Assembly (NCBI GenBank): GCA_023150195.1
Contig: JAKLLI010000002.1
Span: 1-21,919 of the forward strand
Direction: 5' to 3'
DNA length: 21,919 bases
Source: Azonexus sp.
GTDB taxonomy: Bacteria; Pseudomonadota; Gammaproteobacteria; Burkholderiales; Rhodocyclaceae
The stretch's first letter is position 1. Each line of letters opens with the position of its first letter. Below the pieces are notes generated by a model, which saw only the letters and a list, made by a program, of their open reading frames with translations, did no database searches and was not told the DNA's origin. The position numbers and the translations under genes were made by a program. This document shows, piece after piece, positions 1-6,684 of this stretch.

Positions 1-666
1 CACCTGTGGCACCGCTGCCAAGGGGCGCATGACGTCGCGCACATGAGTCAGCAGGCGGCGGCCGAGTGAGCCGCCGGGGTGTGAGCGAGCGAAATCTTCG
101 GGGCCGAAGCCACGGGCATCCAGCAGGGCGACGGCGAGTGCATCACCCAGTGCGAGTGCTGCCGTGGTACTTGCCGTTGGCGCCAGATTGAGTGGACAGG
201 CTTCCTGCGCGACGCCGGCATCGAGGTGTACATCCGCTTCCCGGGCCAGCGTCGATGTCGGAACGCCGGTCATGGCGATCAAGCGCGCCCCCTGGCGTTT
301 GATCGCGGGAACAATACGCAGCAGTTCTTCCGATTCGCCGGAATTAGACAAGGCGAGCAGGATGTCGTGGCGGGTGATCATTCCCAGATCGCCGTGGCTG
401 GCCTCGCCCGGATGAACAAAATAGGCCGGTGTGCCGGTACTGGCCATGGTCGCAGCAATCTTGCGGGCGATGTGGCCGGACTTGCCCATGCCGCTGACGA
501 TCAGGCGTCCTTGTGCGTTGAGGATGATTTCGACCGCGCTGGCAAAGTCGCCGTTAATCCGGTTTTTCAGGGCGTCGACCGCAGCAGCTTCGATGGCCAG
601 CGTCTGACGACCCAGGTCCAGGGCGCGTTCCGGGGAAAACGAGGTGTGGGTCGGGCTTGGGTTCAT
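1..666 (-). CDS. kdsD: Arabinose-5-phosphate isomerase KdsD (partial, C-terminus missing)
   Basis: Converts D-ribulose 5-phosphate to D-arabinose 5-phosphate in the cytoplasm, the first step of the Kdo branch of lipopolysaccharide synthesis. Reading from the ATG at 666 to the window edge gives 222 residues with no stop. The SIS (sugar isomerase) domain is clear: SGMGKSGHIARKIA at about 58-71, then HPGEASHGDLG and SNSGESEEL, the phosphosugar-binding segments of the KpsF/GutQ/KdsD family. After a conserved segment ending HPGGSLGRRLL the chain enters DVMRP, the usual beginning of the first CBS domain, so about 100 residues (the CBS pair) lie outside the window. It is divergent from the antiporter gene with 52 bp between starts. 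In many betaproteobacteria kdsD leads into kdsC and the lpt genes, which would lie to the left; this cannot be seen here. GutQ-type paralogues are the only realistic alternative. Confidence 0.93.
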   Translation of the reverse strand, partial: MNPSPTHTSFSPERALDLGRQTLAIEAAAVDALKNRINGDFASAVEIILNAQGRLIVSGMGKSGHIARKIAATMASTGTPAYFVHPGEASHGDLGMITRHDILLALSNSGESEELLRIVPAIKRQGARLIAMTGVPTSTLAREADVHLDAGVAQEACPLNLAPTASTTAALALGDALAVALLDARGFGPEDFARSHPGGSLGRRLLTHVRDVMRPLAAVPQV

Positions 667-718
667 GGTGTGGCAACGGTTATGATGTCCAAAGTATACC
701 TGACTTCAAACGACGGCC
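667..718. promoter_or_regulatory. Divergent intergenic region kdsD / antiporter, with candidate kdsD -10 box
   Basis: This 52-bp gap must serve both divergent genes. On the minus strand TATACT (plus-strand 693-698) matches the sigma-70 -10 consensus at five of six positions and would start kdsD transcription a short distance before its ATG. I see no convincing -35 at the right spacing. The box overlaps the palindrome GTATAC, so it could also serve the plus strand, but then the antiporter leader would be very short. No clear Shine-Dalgarno precedes either gene. Confidence 0.3.
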
Positions 719-2671
719 TTGAGCGCACTCCCACTTGTCCTCCTCCTGTTAGGCGCCTCGGTACTCGCCGTGGTGATCTTTCGACGATTCAATCTGCCGC
801 CGGTACTTGGTTATCTGGCCGTTGGCAGCGTGATCGGTCCGCACGCCCTCAATTTGATGTCCGATATTCACAAGGTCGAGTACCTGGCCGAATTCGGTGT
901 GGTATTTCTGATGTTCTCGATTGGTCTGGAATTCTCGCTGCCCAAGCTGCACGCGATGAAAAAGATCGTATTCGGGCTGGGGCTGTTGCAAGTGCTGCTG
1001 ACCATGTTGCTGGTCATCGTGCTGGTGATGTTGCTTGGTGTGGGCTGGCAGTTGGGCATTGCGCTGGGCGCCGTATTCGCGATGTCCTCGACGGCGGTAT
1101 TGACCAAGTTGCTGGCCGAACGCATGGAACTGGATTCGGCGCATGGCCGGGAAGTCATCGGCGTCCTGCTGTTCCAGGATCTGGCCGTGGTGCCACTGCT
1201 GGTCCTGCTGCCGGCGCTGACCCAGCCGCCCGAACAGCTGGCGGTGCTGATGGGGATCGCGCTGTTGAAGGCCGTCGCTGTGCTGGCGCTGATCCTGGTG
1301 TTTGGTCAGCGCATTGTCAGCAAGTGGTTTTATTTCGTCGCCCGGGCAAAGTCTTCGGAAGTGTTCGTCCTCAACGTGCTGCTGATCACGCTCGGGCTGG
1401 CAACGATTACCGAACTGGCGGGCTTGTCGCTGGCGCTGGGCGCCTTTGTGGCCGGGATGCTGATTTCCGAAACCGAATACCGGTTGCAGGTGGAAGAGGA
1501 CATCAAGCCTTTCCGCGATGTGCTGATGGGCCTCTTTTTCGTCACGATCGGCGTGAAACTGGACATGAATCTGCTGGTGTCGCTGTGGTGGCAGGTCTTG
1601 CTGGTCCTGCTGGCGCTGCTGGTCTTCAAGGCGGTGATTGTCGGCATGTTGTCGTGGAAACTGGGGGCGACGACGGGAAATGCCATTCGTGCGGCCTTGT
1701 GGTTGTGCGCTGGCGGGGAATTCGGTTTCGTGCTGCTTGGCGTGATTGCGAATATGCCCAAGGCGATCGAGCAGGTGGCGCTGACGGCGCTGGTGCTATC
1801 GATGCTGATTGCGCCGTTTATCGTGCAATACAGCGAACGCCTGGTCATGCGGTTTGTGGCGAGTGAATGGTTGCTGCGCTCGATGCAATTGACGCAGATC
1901 GCTGCGCAGTCCATGACGTCGGAAAAACACGCCATCCTTTGCGGCTTTGGCCGCAATGGCCAATACCTCGCTCGCTTTCTGGCACAGGAAGGCGTGCAGA
2001 CGATTGCGCTGGATCTGGACCCCGATCGGGTGCGTGAAGCGGCGGGTGGTGGCGAAAGCGTGGTTTTCGGCGATGCCGGGCGCAAGGAGGCCTTGATGGC
2101 AGCCGGGCTGATGCGCGCCAGCGTCATTATCGTCACCATGAGCGATACGCCTTTGGCCGAGAAAGTCTTGCACCACGTGCAGGCCCTGCGTCCCGATTTG
2201 CCGGTGGTGGTGCGGACGGCGGATGAGATGGACATGAGCCGTCTGGCCAAGGCGGGGGCGGCGGAAGTGGTGCCGGAAACGCTGGAGGCCAGCCTGATGC
2301 TGGCTTCGCACGCACTGGTACTGGTGGGGGTGCCGATCAATCGCGTGCTGAAGCGGATTCGGGAAACCCGCTCCCAACGTTATCGCTTGTTGCGCGGCTT
2401 CTATCGCGGGATGAGCGATCGTGACGAAGACGAGGCGCGTCAGCCGCGACTGCATTCGATCTGGCTGACGCCTGGCGCTTCGGCCATCGGCAAGACGCTG
2501 GCGGATTTGCGCCTCGATGCGCTGGGTTGCGAAGTCAGCGCGATCCGGCGGCGGGGTATCCGGGCGCTGGAACCTGCCCCGGAAACCTTGCTCAACGAGG
2601 GGGATGTCGTGGTTGTCCTCGGCGACCCGAACGCGGTGGTTGCCGCCGAGGAACGCTTGCTCAAACGCTAG
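719..2671 (+). CDS. CPA2-family monovalent cation:proton antiporter with RCK (TrkA-N/TrkA-C) domains, KefB/KefC/YbaL-like
   Basis: Inner-membrane transporter predicted to exchange K+ or Na+ for protons. The 650-residue product has about a dozen hydrophobic segments over residues 1-375, with the family signature GVLLFQDLAVVPLL (148-161) and GAFVAGMLIS (241-250). An RCK_N Rossmann domain follows, with nucleotide-binding GFGRNG (409-414) and LDLD (431-434), then a TrkA_C domain at about 578-648. Length matches family members of about 560-660 residues. The start is TTG at 719: in-frame stops at 683 and 701 exclude anything longer, and the resulting MSALPLVLLLLGASVL aligns with the usual N-terminus. 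The first ATG in frame would remove conserved membrane sequence. The RCK module suggests gating by nucleotide. I see no specific feature that separates KefB, KefC or YbaL, so no symbol is given. It converges with the pilin operon, leaving only 3 nt between stop codons. Confidence 0.9.
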   Translation: MSALPLVLLLLGASVLAVVIFRRFNLPPVLGYLAVGSVIGPHALNLMSDIHKVEYLAEFGVVFLMFSIGLEFSLPKLHAMKKIVFGLGLLQVLLTMLLVIVLVMLLGVGWQLGIALGAVFAMSSTAVLTKLLAERMELDSAHGREVIGVLLFQDLAVVPLLVLLPALTQPPEQLAVLMGIALLKAVAVLALILVFGQRIVSKWFYFVARAKSSEVFVLNVLLITLGLATITELAGLSLALGAFVAGMLISETEYRLQVEEDIKPFRDVLMGLFFVTIGVKLDMNLLVSLWWQVLLVLLALLVFKAVIVGMLSWKLGATTGNAIRAALWLCAGGEFGFVLLGVIANMPKAIEQVALTALVLSMLIAPFIVQYSERLVMRFVASEWLLRSMQLTQIAAQSMTSEKHAILCGFGRNGQYLARFLAQEGVQTIALDLDPDRVREAAGGGESVVFGDAGRKEALMAAGLMRASVIIVTMSDTPLAEKVLHHVQALRPDLPVVVRTADEMDMSRLAKAGAAEVVPETLEASLMLASHALVLVGVPINRVLKRIRETRSQRYRLLRGFYRGMSDRDEDEARQPRLHSIWLTPGASAIGKTLADLRLDALGCEVSAIRRRGIRALEPAPETLLNEGDVVVVLGDPNAVVAAEERLLKR

Positions 2672-2674
2672 CCA

Positions 2675-3313
2675 TCAGACGCTTCGGCACAGGATGTAGC
2701 GATGCGCCCCGTCATCGGTGTAGGCGCTGGCGGCGGCGCCGGCAAGCGGATCGGTGGCGGCTTGATCGAAGGCTCGCACGCTCCCCTTGTTGGGCAAGCC
2801 GTCGTCGAACTGGGTATCCAGCGCATTGGCAATGCTGCCCGGCAGGTTGTCGGTGCAGACTACCAAGCCGGTGAGTTCCGTGGTGGCGTTGGTGCCGCCG
2901 GTATTGCCGACATCGGTTTGCAGGCCGGTGATGCCGCCGAGGGCATTCCGGGGTTGGGCCGGGGAGTCGGCCGCACCCGAGATGAAACCGCTTTGCCGCA
3001 AATGGCGCCACAGCTTCCGGCTTTCATCGGTGTCGGTGCTGCTGTTGAAGGCGCCCTCCAGTTTGCCGTCGCCATCGCCGGCGGCGAGGTTCCAGCGGCT
3101 GCTGGTGGCCGCATCGTCACCTGGCAACTGCTGATAGCGGTCCTGGTAGCTGAGCATGGCGACGGCAATCGTGTCGAGATCGCGCGCCGTACTTCGGATT
3201 TTCCCCTGCGTGATCAGCGATTGCCCTTTGAGGATGCCGCCGAGCAACAAACCGACGATGATGAGGACAATGGCCATTTCGATCAAGGTGAAACCGCGTT
3301 GCTGGTGCTTCAT
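2675..3313 (-). CDS. Type IV pilin-like protein (class III signal peptide), probable principal subunit of the locus
   Basis: Last gene of the pilus/secretion operon; product of 212 residues. The N-terminus has a textbook prepilin peptidase site, QQRG|FTLIEMAIVLIIVGLLL: cleavage after Gly7, Phe at +1, Glu at +5 and a hydrophobic helix of about 20 residues. A KGQSLI stretch follows, typical of one widespread prepilin family, then a helix to about residue 60. The globular part contains PGDDAAT (64-70) and GDGDGKLEG (79-87), which could bind calcium like the acidic loop of GspG; this is inference. Two cysteines, 153 and 209, could form a C-terminal disulfide loop as in type IV pilins. Unlike the upstream genes it does not overlap its neighbour: a 24-nt gap carries a strong Shine-Dalgarno, suggesting higher expression than the rest of the machine. 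It is longer than GspG (about 140), so calling it the major subunit is inference. Confidence 0.85.
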   Translation of the reverse strand: MKHQQRGFTLIEMAIVLIIVGLLLGGILKGQSLITQGKIRSTARDLDTIAVAMLSYQDRYQQLPGDDAATSSRWNLAAGDGDGKLEGAFNSSTDTDESRKLWRHLRQSGFISGAADSPAQPRNALGGITGLQTDVGNTGGTNATTELTGLVVCTDNLPGSIANALDTQFDDGLPNKGSVRAFDQAATDPLAGAAASAYTDDGAHRYILCRSV

Positions 3314-3319
3314 GGCGAA

Positions 3320-3326
3320 CTCCTTT
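3320..3326 (-). promoter_or_regulatory. Strong Shine-Dalgarno of the terminal pilin gene
   Basis: On the minus strand AAAGGAG lies 6 nt before the ATG at 3313. It is the only near-consensus ribosome-binding site in the nine-gene operon; the other internal genes start inside the preceding gene. It fixes the start of the 212-residue pilin and implies independent, efficient translation. Confidence 0.75.
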
Positions 3327-3337
3327 GAGGTGGAAAA

Positions 3338-4027
3338 TCAGGGCAGCAAGCCGGCCTGCAGCAGACGGCTGGCGAGCAGGTCGGGAATGATCCAGAGGAC
3401 GTGATCGTCGAAATCGGGGGCCGGCAGGTGGCTGACGAAAATCAGGTCGCCATCGGCGTTTTCTGCTTCATCGGGCGGGTTGACCGGTGCACTCGTGCCA
3501 TCCGCGCGGTAGCCGCCGTTGCCATTGGCGCCGTGGCTGACGATGACGGCCGGCAGGGCATCCGCCAGCTTGCTGGCACTGCCCGCTGCGGCGCGAATGC
3601 TCGCATTGCCTTGGGTCGATAGCGTAAATCCGGCTCGGGCGCCGTTTGCTGGATCACTGGTAAAGCTGCGTCGGGCGAAATAAGTCAGCCGGTGGCCCCA
3701 TGGGTCCAGTTCCGGCACTGCCAGCGTGGCCCAGGGGAGAACACCGTGCTCGAGAGTGCAATCCTCGATGCCGGCGGCGTCCTGGGTGCTGGCCAGTACC
3801 GGGTTGGCCGGACAGGGCAGGCGGCCATGGCGCAGGGCAAAACCGTAGAGTGCGTCGAGGACGGTGTCACCTTGCGCCTGCCAGCGGTTTTCCCGGGCGA
3901 CGCCACGTTGACCGGAGACGCTGCCCAGCGCGCTGACGGCCAGACTGGCGATGACCAGCAGGGCGATGGCCAGTTCGATCAGGCTAAAGCCACGGTCGTG
4001 GCGGCGTTTAGAAGGCCAACTGGTCAT
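3338..4027 (-). CDS. Pseudopilin with class III signal peptide and LPCP...LPW module
   Basis: Product of 229 residues. Prepilin cleavage site DRG|FSLIELAIALLVIASLAV: Gly13, Phe at +1 and Glu18 at +5, followed by the hydrophobic helix. The globular part carries GRLPCPA (68-74), Cys90, GVLPWATL (95-102), DPWGHRLTYFA (108-118), then LPAVIVSHGANGNGG (158-172) and HVLWIIP (209-215). This pattern is familiar from uncharacterised betaproteobacterial prepilin-type proteins and also occurs in the 635-residue neighbour, so the two probably share a fold and may pack together. The cysteine of LPCP and Cys90 are a candidate disulfide. The ATG at 4027 lies 20 nt inside the upstream gene, so translation is probably coupled. 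I infer a minor or tip-complex subunit. Equivalence to GspH, GspI or GspJ cannot be assigned from sequence. Confidence 0.82.
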   Translation of the reverse strand: MTSWPSKRRHDRGFSLIELAIALLVIASLAVSALGSVSGQRGVARENRWQAQGDTVLDALYGFALRHGRLPCPANPVLASTQDAAGIEDCTLEHGVLPWATLAVPELDPWGHRLTYFARRSFTSDPANGARAGFTLSTQGNASIRAAAGSASKLADALPAVIVSHGANGNGGYRADGTSAPVNPPDEAENADGDLIFVSHLPAPDFDDHVLWIIPDLLASRLLQAGLLP

Positions 4028-5915
4028 TGGCGGTCGTTAAGGTTGTGGATTGAAAGAATCGTCGGATCGGCCGGGTGGCCTCGCCCTCACGGCTGGCGTG
4101 CGCGTTATCGCCCTCGAGATAGGCCGCGAGGCCGCTGCCGGCTTGCCGTACTTGTCCGGGGCGTGCTGCGCCGGCTGCAATGACGACGACTGCCAGGGCG
4201 TCATGATGGTCAACCTGCAACTCGCCGCGCTGGGACGCATCGGCGGTGTCGATCTGATAAAACAGACTGTTGCGCCATTGGTTGAGCGTCCACCAGCGAT
4301 CACTGCCTTCCGCGAGGAAATCGCAGGCAGCCGCTTCCCAGAACATGGGCCAGGCGGCGGCATCGTGGCTCTTGCTGGCTTGGCTGAGGATGTCGACCGA
4401 ATCGATCAGGGGGGCGCGTAGATCCCTAAGGGTTTGCATGCTGCGCAGCCACGCAGCTTCCGTGCTGCGATCCGGCGAGGTAGTCCAGGCCGCAAGGGCA
4501 TCGCGTGCGCCGCCTTTGCTTTCAATGGCGTCGAGCAGGGCGCGCTGGGCGCTGCGCGTTGCGCTGGCGCCACTTTGCACCCGGCTCAATTGGCCGAGGA
4601 TGGCCTGGTTGGTGATGGCGAGTGCCTGGGCCGCCGTGGCGATGCGCTGCACATCCGGTACCAGCGTGGCTTGTACCGGCCGCGGATTGGCCAGATCCCG
4701 CACTTGGAATTCGGCGCTGACCGCTTGCAGGGTAGCGCCTTGATCTTGCAGGTGTTGCCCGGTGCTTTCCGGCCCTGAATCTGCACGGGGGGCATCGAAG
4801 CCCAGCCGGAAAAGCTGGCTGCTAACTGTGTTGACCGTAGCTGTGACAATGTCACTCTGACGGGTGATGGCGCCACCTTCGCTGCGGGCGATGCGTCCGT
4901 TGGCCACGGCGCTGCTGATCAGGCTTTCGAGGCTTTGCAACTGGCTTTGCAATTGATTGGCGCTCAAGCTGAGCTCCGCTGCGGCGGCATCCAGGGTGCC
5001 GAGAAAATTACGCAGTGCGACGGTCGATTCGGTAATTGCCTGGAGTGTCGCGGCCGGGTCGTCGTTGGGGGCGTTGCCAGCCGCAGTGAGGCGAAGGTTC
5101 AGGGTGTTCAGTGATTGCGCTGGCCCAGTACCCGGGCGAGTGGCCGGGACGCGCCCGAAGCGGGTTTCGGCGTGCCCCTCGAAGTTGTCTGACGTTAGCG
5201 GCGCTGGCCAGGGATACTGTCCGGAGGCGTGACCATGGGCCAGCAAGCAGGCGCGCAGATGTTGTGCCACCTTGCGCTCGACGGCAGCCATCAGTTCTGC
5301 TTTGCTGATCGCCAAATGGCGATCATTGGTGAGCTCTGCAGGGCGATACTGCAGCGGGGCATCGCCAATGAGCAAACCTTCGAGATAATTTGCTGGATCA
5401 CTGTTTGGGCGAGCCTGTCCCGTCAGCGGACTGCCGGGTGCGATCAGCAAGGCGGCGAACTCGCTTTGACCTTCCCCGGCAAGCCCACTCGGGGTGTCGC
5501 TGTTGATGGGCAGGGCGCTGTCGTCATCGCGCAGGCCCGGGGCCATCACATACCACAGCGCATTCCCTTGGCGGTCATGGGCTGCCGGCAGCGAGAGCGT
5601 GATCCAGGGAAGCCAGCCGATGGCGCTCGGGCACTGGTTGCGGGTCAGCATGTCTGCCTTGCCATCGCCCGGATGGTTGGACCAGGCATCGCTGTCGGTG
5701 GCGAAGTCCGGGCAGGGCAGGCTACCCGGACGGTTTTCATCACCCACCGCGCGTGCAATCAGGGCATCGCGTGCGGCCCTGAGCAGGCTGGCGTCAGCGT
5801 GTTCGTGCGCTAGGCGCTGGTTACGGCTATGCCCGCCGAGCATGGCCAGCGCGCCCAGACTGCCGGCCAGCAGGGCCAGTACGAAAGGGGCTCCCAAGCC
5901 ACGTTGCCGTCTCAT
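4008..5915 (-). CDS. Large GspK/PilX-like pilus or secretion protein with split, duplicated module and helical insert
   Basis: Product of 635 residues, not a named family that I recognise. The N-terminus RRQRG|LGAPFVLALLAGSLGALAM looks like a class III leader without Glu at +5, which is characteristic of the tip pseudopilin GspK and of PilX. Residues 50-185 form a module with PGSLPCPD (63-70), Cys95, GWLPWITL (100-107), ALWYVMAPGLR (119-129), AALLIAPGSPLTGQ (154-167) and YLEG (177-180). A second, partial copy seems to begin with YPWPAP (234-239) and RFGRVPA (252-258) and resume at Cys531, WWTLNQWRNSLFY (541-553), AVVVIAAGAARPGQ (575-588) and YLEG (599-602). Between them lies about 230 residues (290-520) rich in Ala, Gln, Leu and Ser, predicted long helices. 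GspK likewise has a helical domain inserted in its pilin fold, so a tip role is plausible but inferred. It starts by ATGA overlap with the upstream gene. Confidence 0.75.
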   Translation of the reverse strand: MRRQRGLGAPFVLALLAGSLGALAMLGGHSRNQRLAHEHADASLLRAARDALIARAVGDENRPGSLPCPDFATDSDAWSNHPGDGKADMLTRNQCPSAIGWLPWITLSLPAAHDRQGNALWYVMAPGLRDDDSALPINSDTPSGLAGEGQSEFAALLIAPGSPLTGQARPNSDPANYLEGLLIGDAPLQYRPAELTNDRHLAISKAELMAAVERKVAQHLRACLLAHGHASGQYPWPAPLTSDNFEGHAETRFGRVPATRPGTGPAQSLNTLNLRLTAAGNAPNDDPAATLQAITESTVALRNFLGTLDAAAAELSLSANQLQSQLQSLESLISSAVANGRIARSEGGAITRQSDIVTATVNTVSSQLFRLGFDAPRADSGPESTGQHLQDQGATLQAVSAEFQVRDLANPRPVQATLVPDVQRIATAAQALAITNQAILGQLSRVQSGASATRSAQRALLDAIESKGGARDALAAWTTSPDRSTEAAWLRSMQTLRDLRAPLIDSVDILSQASKSHDAAAWPMFWEAAACDFLAEGSDRWWTLNQWRNSLFYQIDTADASQRGELQVDHHDALAVVVIAAGAARPGQVRQAGSGLAAYLEGDNAHASREGEATRPIRRFFQSTTLTTANDQLAF

Positions 5916-6211
5916 CGCTGTTCCGGCGAATGGATTTGCAGGCTGCCCGGAGGGAGCAGTGGCAAACCGGGGCGATCACCGACGCGTGGTCCACCTGGCG
6001 GCACGCTGGTTTGCCAGACGTTGTCGATTTGCCATTGGCGGCCGCCGCGATCGGAACGGAGCTCTCCTTGCACTGGCGTTTGCCAGGGATGGATGCCCTG
6101 CGCCAGTTGCTGGCGCTCCGCTGGCGTGAAGAACACGCGCCCCAGCACCCTGGCGTCGGCGCTCAGGGCATATAGGCAACAGAGCACGCCGATCGACAGT
6201 GGGCGGCTCAT
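5912..6211 (-). CDS. Small exported protein in the MshK/PilP position
   Basis: Product of 99 residues. Residues 1-20 are a Sec-type signal peptide ending ALSADA, giving a mature periplasmic protein beginning RVLGRVFFTPAERQQLAQG; this segment resembles small uncharacterised proteins found beside betaproteobacterial pilus or secretion genes. The rest contains a likely short beta region (QWQIDNVWQTSV) and a proline/glycine-rich stretch with PGLPLLPPGSLQI. The ATG at 6211 is chosen over longer in-frame starts because it overlaps the upstream stop as ATGA and exposes the signal peptide. There is no lipobox despite Cys11-Cys12. Length and position after the MshI/MshJ-like genes match MshK, and PilP or GspC could be the functional analogue linking platform to secretin, but I see no diagnostic motif. 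Confidence 0.7.
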   Translation of the reverse strand: MSRPLSIGVLCCLYALSADARVLGRVFFTPAERQQLAQGIHPWQTPVQGELRSDRGGRQWQIDNVWQTSVPPGGPRVGDRPGLPLLPPGSLQIHSPEQR

Positions 6212-6684
6212 GGGGGGGCTCCGGGCGCGCTGACCAATTCGCAATCCACGCTCAAGGCGGGGAGTGGCGTTTGGGTTGTTCGCTGTAGTGCGCAGCGACG
6301 AACGCAGATGAGGTGCGTTTTTTGCGCCGCAAGTTGCTCGAGTTGGGTCAGCAAGGCCGTTTCGTGCATCAGCGTGGCGGACAGGCGGTAAACGGTAAAG
6401 CCGCCGGCGGCGACGCGCTCTTCTGTTGCCGGCGCCAGGCGGGGCTGGTCGCGCAACGCCAGTGGTGTTTCGGCGCTGGCTTGCCGGAAGGCCTGTAGAT
6501 CGGCCTTTTCCGCGGCTGTGTCGTTCAGTTGTTGGTGCAGGGTCTGCAAGGTGGACTGATGCTTGAGGAGACCGTCGGTGAGTTGTGTTTCCCAATAGGG
6601 CAAACCCAGCAATAGCCCCAGGCAGATAGTGAGCGCTATCGCGGCAATGGCCGCGGGGCGGTGGAGGACGGGGTCGAGGCGCAT
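6208..6684 (-). CDS. PilO/GspM/MshJ-like inner-membrane assembly protein
   Basis: Product of 158 residues. A short cytoplasmic tail (residues 1-9) is followed by one transmembrane helix (about 10-30), an amphipathic coiled-coil stretch (about 36-70) and a small C-terminal domain (about 93-150). This is the topology of PilO, GspM and MshJ, which pair with PilN, GspL or MshI to form the alignment complex between platform and secretin. The ATG at 6684 is preferred because it overlaps the TGA of the upstream gene by one base (TGATG) and puts the membrane helix at the N-terminus; an upstream in-frame start would add unrelated residues inside the preceding gene. It is shorter than typical GspM or MshJ. 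Cys127, Cys131 and Cys148 lie in the periplasmic part. Assignment rests on topology and gene order rather than strong motifs. Confidence 0.72.
   Translation of the reverse strand: MRLDPVLHRPAAIAAIALTICLGLLLGLPYWETQLTDGLLKHQSTLQTLHQQLNDTAAEKADLQAFRQASAETPLALRDQPRLAPATEERVAAGGFTVYRLSATLMHETALLTQLEQLAAQKTHLICVRRCALQRTTQTPLPALSVDCELVSAPGAPP

Noticed and set aside
226..1866. 546-codon plus-strand open frame
   Set aside because: It runs antisense to kdsD and then out of frame through the antiporter gene, both of which have clear family motifs. Its composition is Arg/Gly/Ala-rich as expected for a shadow frame in GC-rich DNA.
1330..2340. 336-codon minus-strand open frame
   Set aside because: Antisense to the antiporter; Ser/Thr/Ala-rich with no recognisable domain.
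2702..3328. 208-codon plus-strand open frame
   Set aside because: Antisense to the pilin gene, whose prepilin site and ribosome-binding site are unambiguous. The Gly/Ala-rich translation has no motif.
6212..6218. Seven-G tract (seven C in the coding strand) at a gene junction as a phase-variation switch
   Set aside because: Similar seven-base G or C tracts occur in the qor and TAXI genes, so this length is ordinary for the composition; the tract is too short for efficient slippage.
5912..6595. 227-codon reading of the 99-residue gene
   Set aside because: The extension is antisense-free but lies inside the PilO-like gene and is Arg/Pro-rich; the ATGA start at 6211 gives a clean signal peptide.
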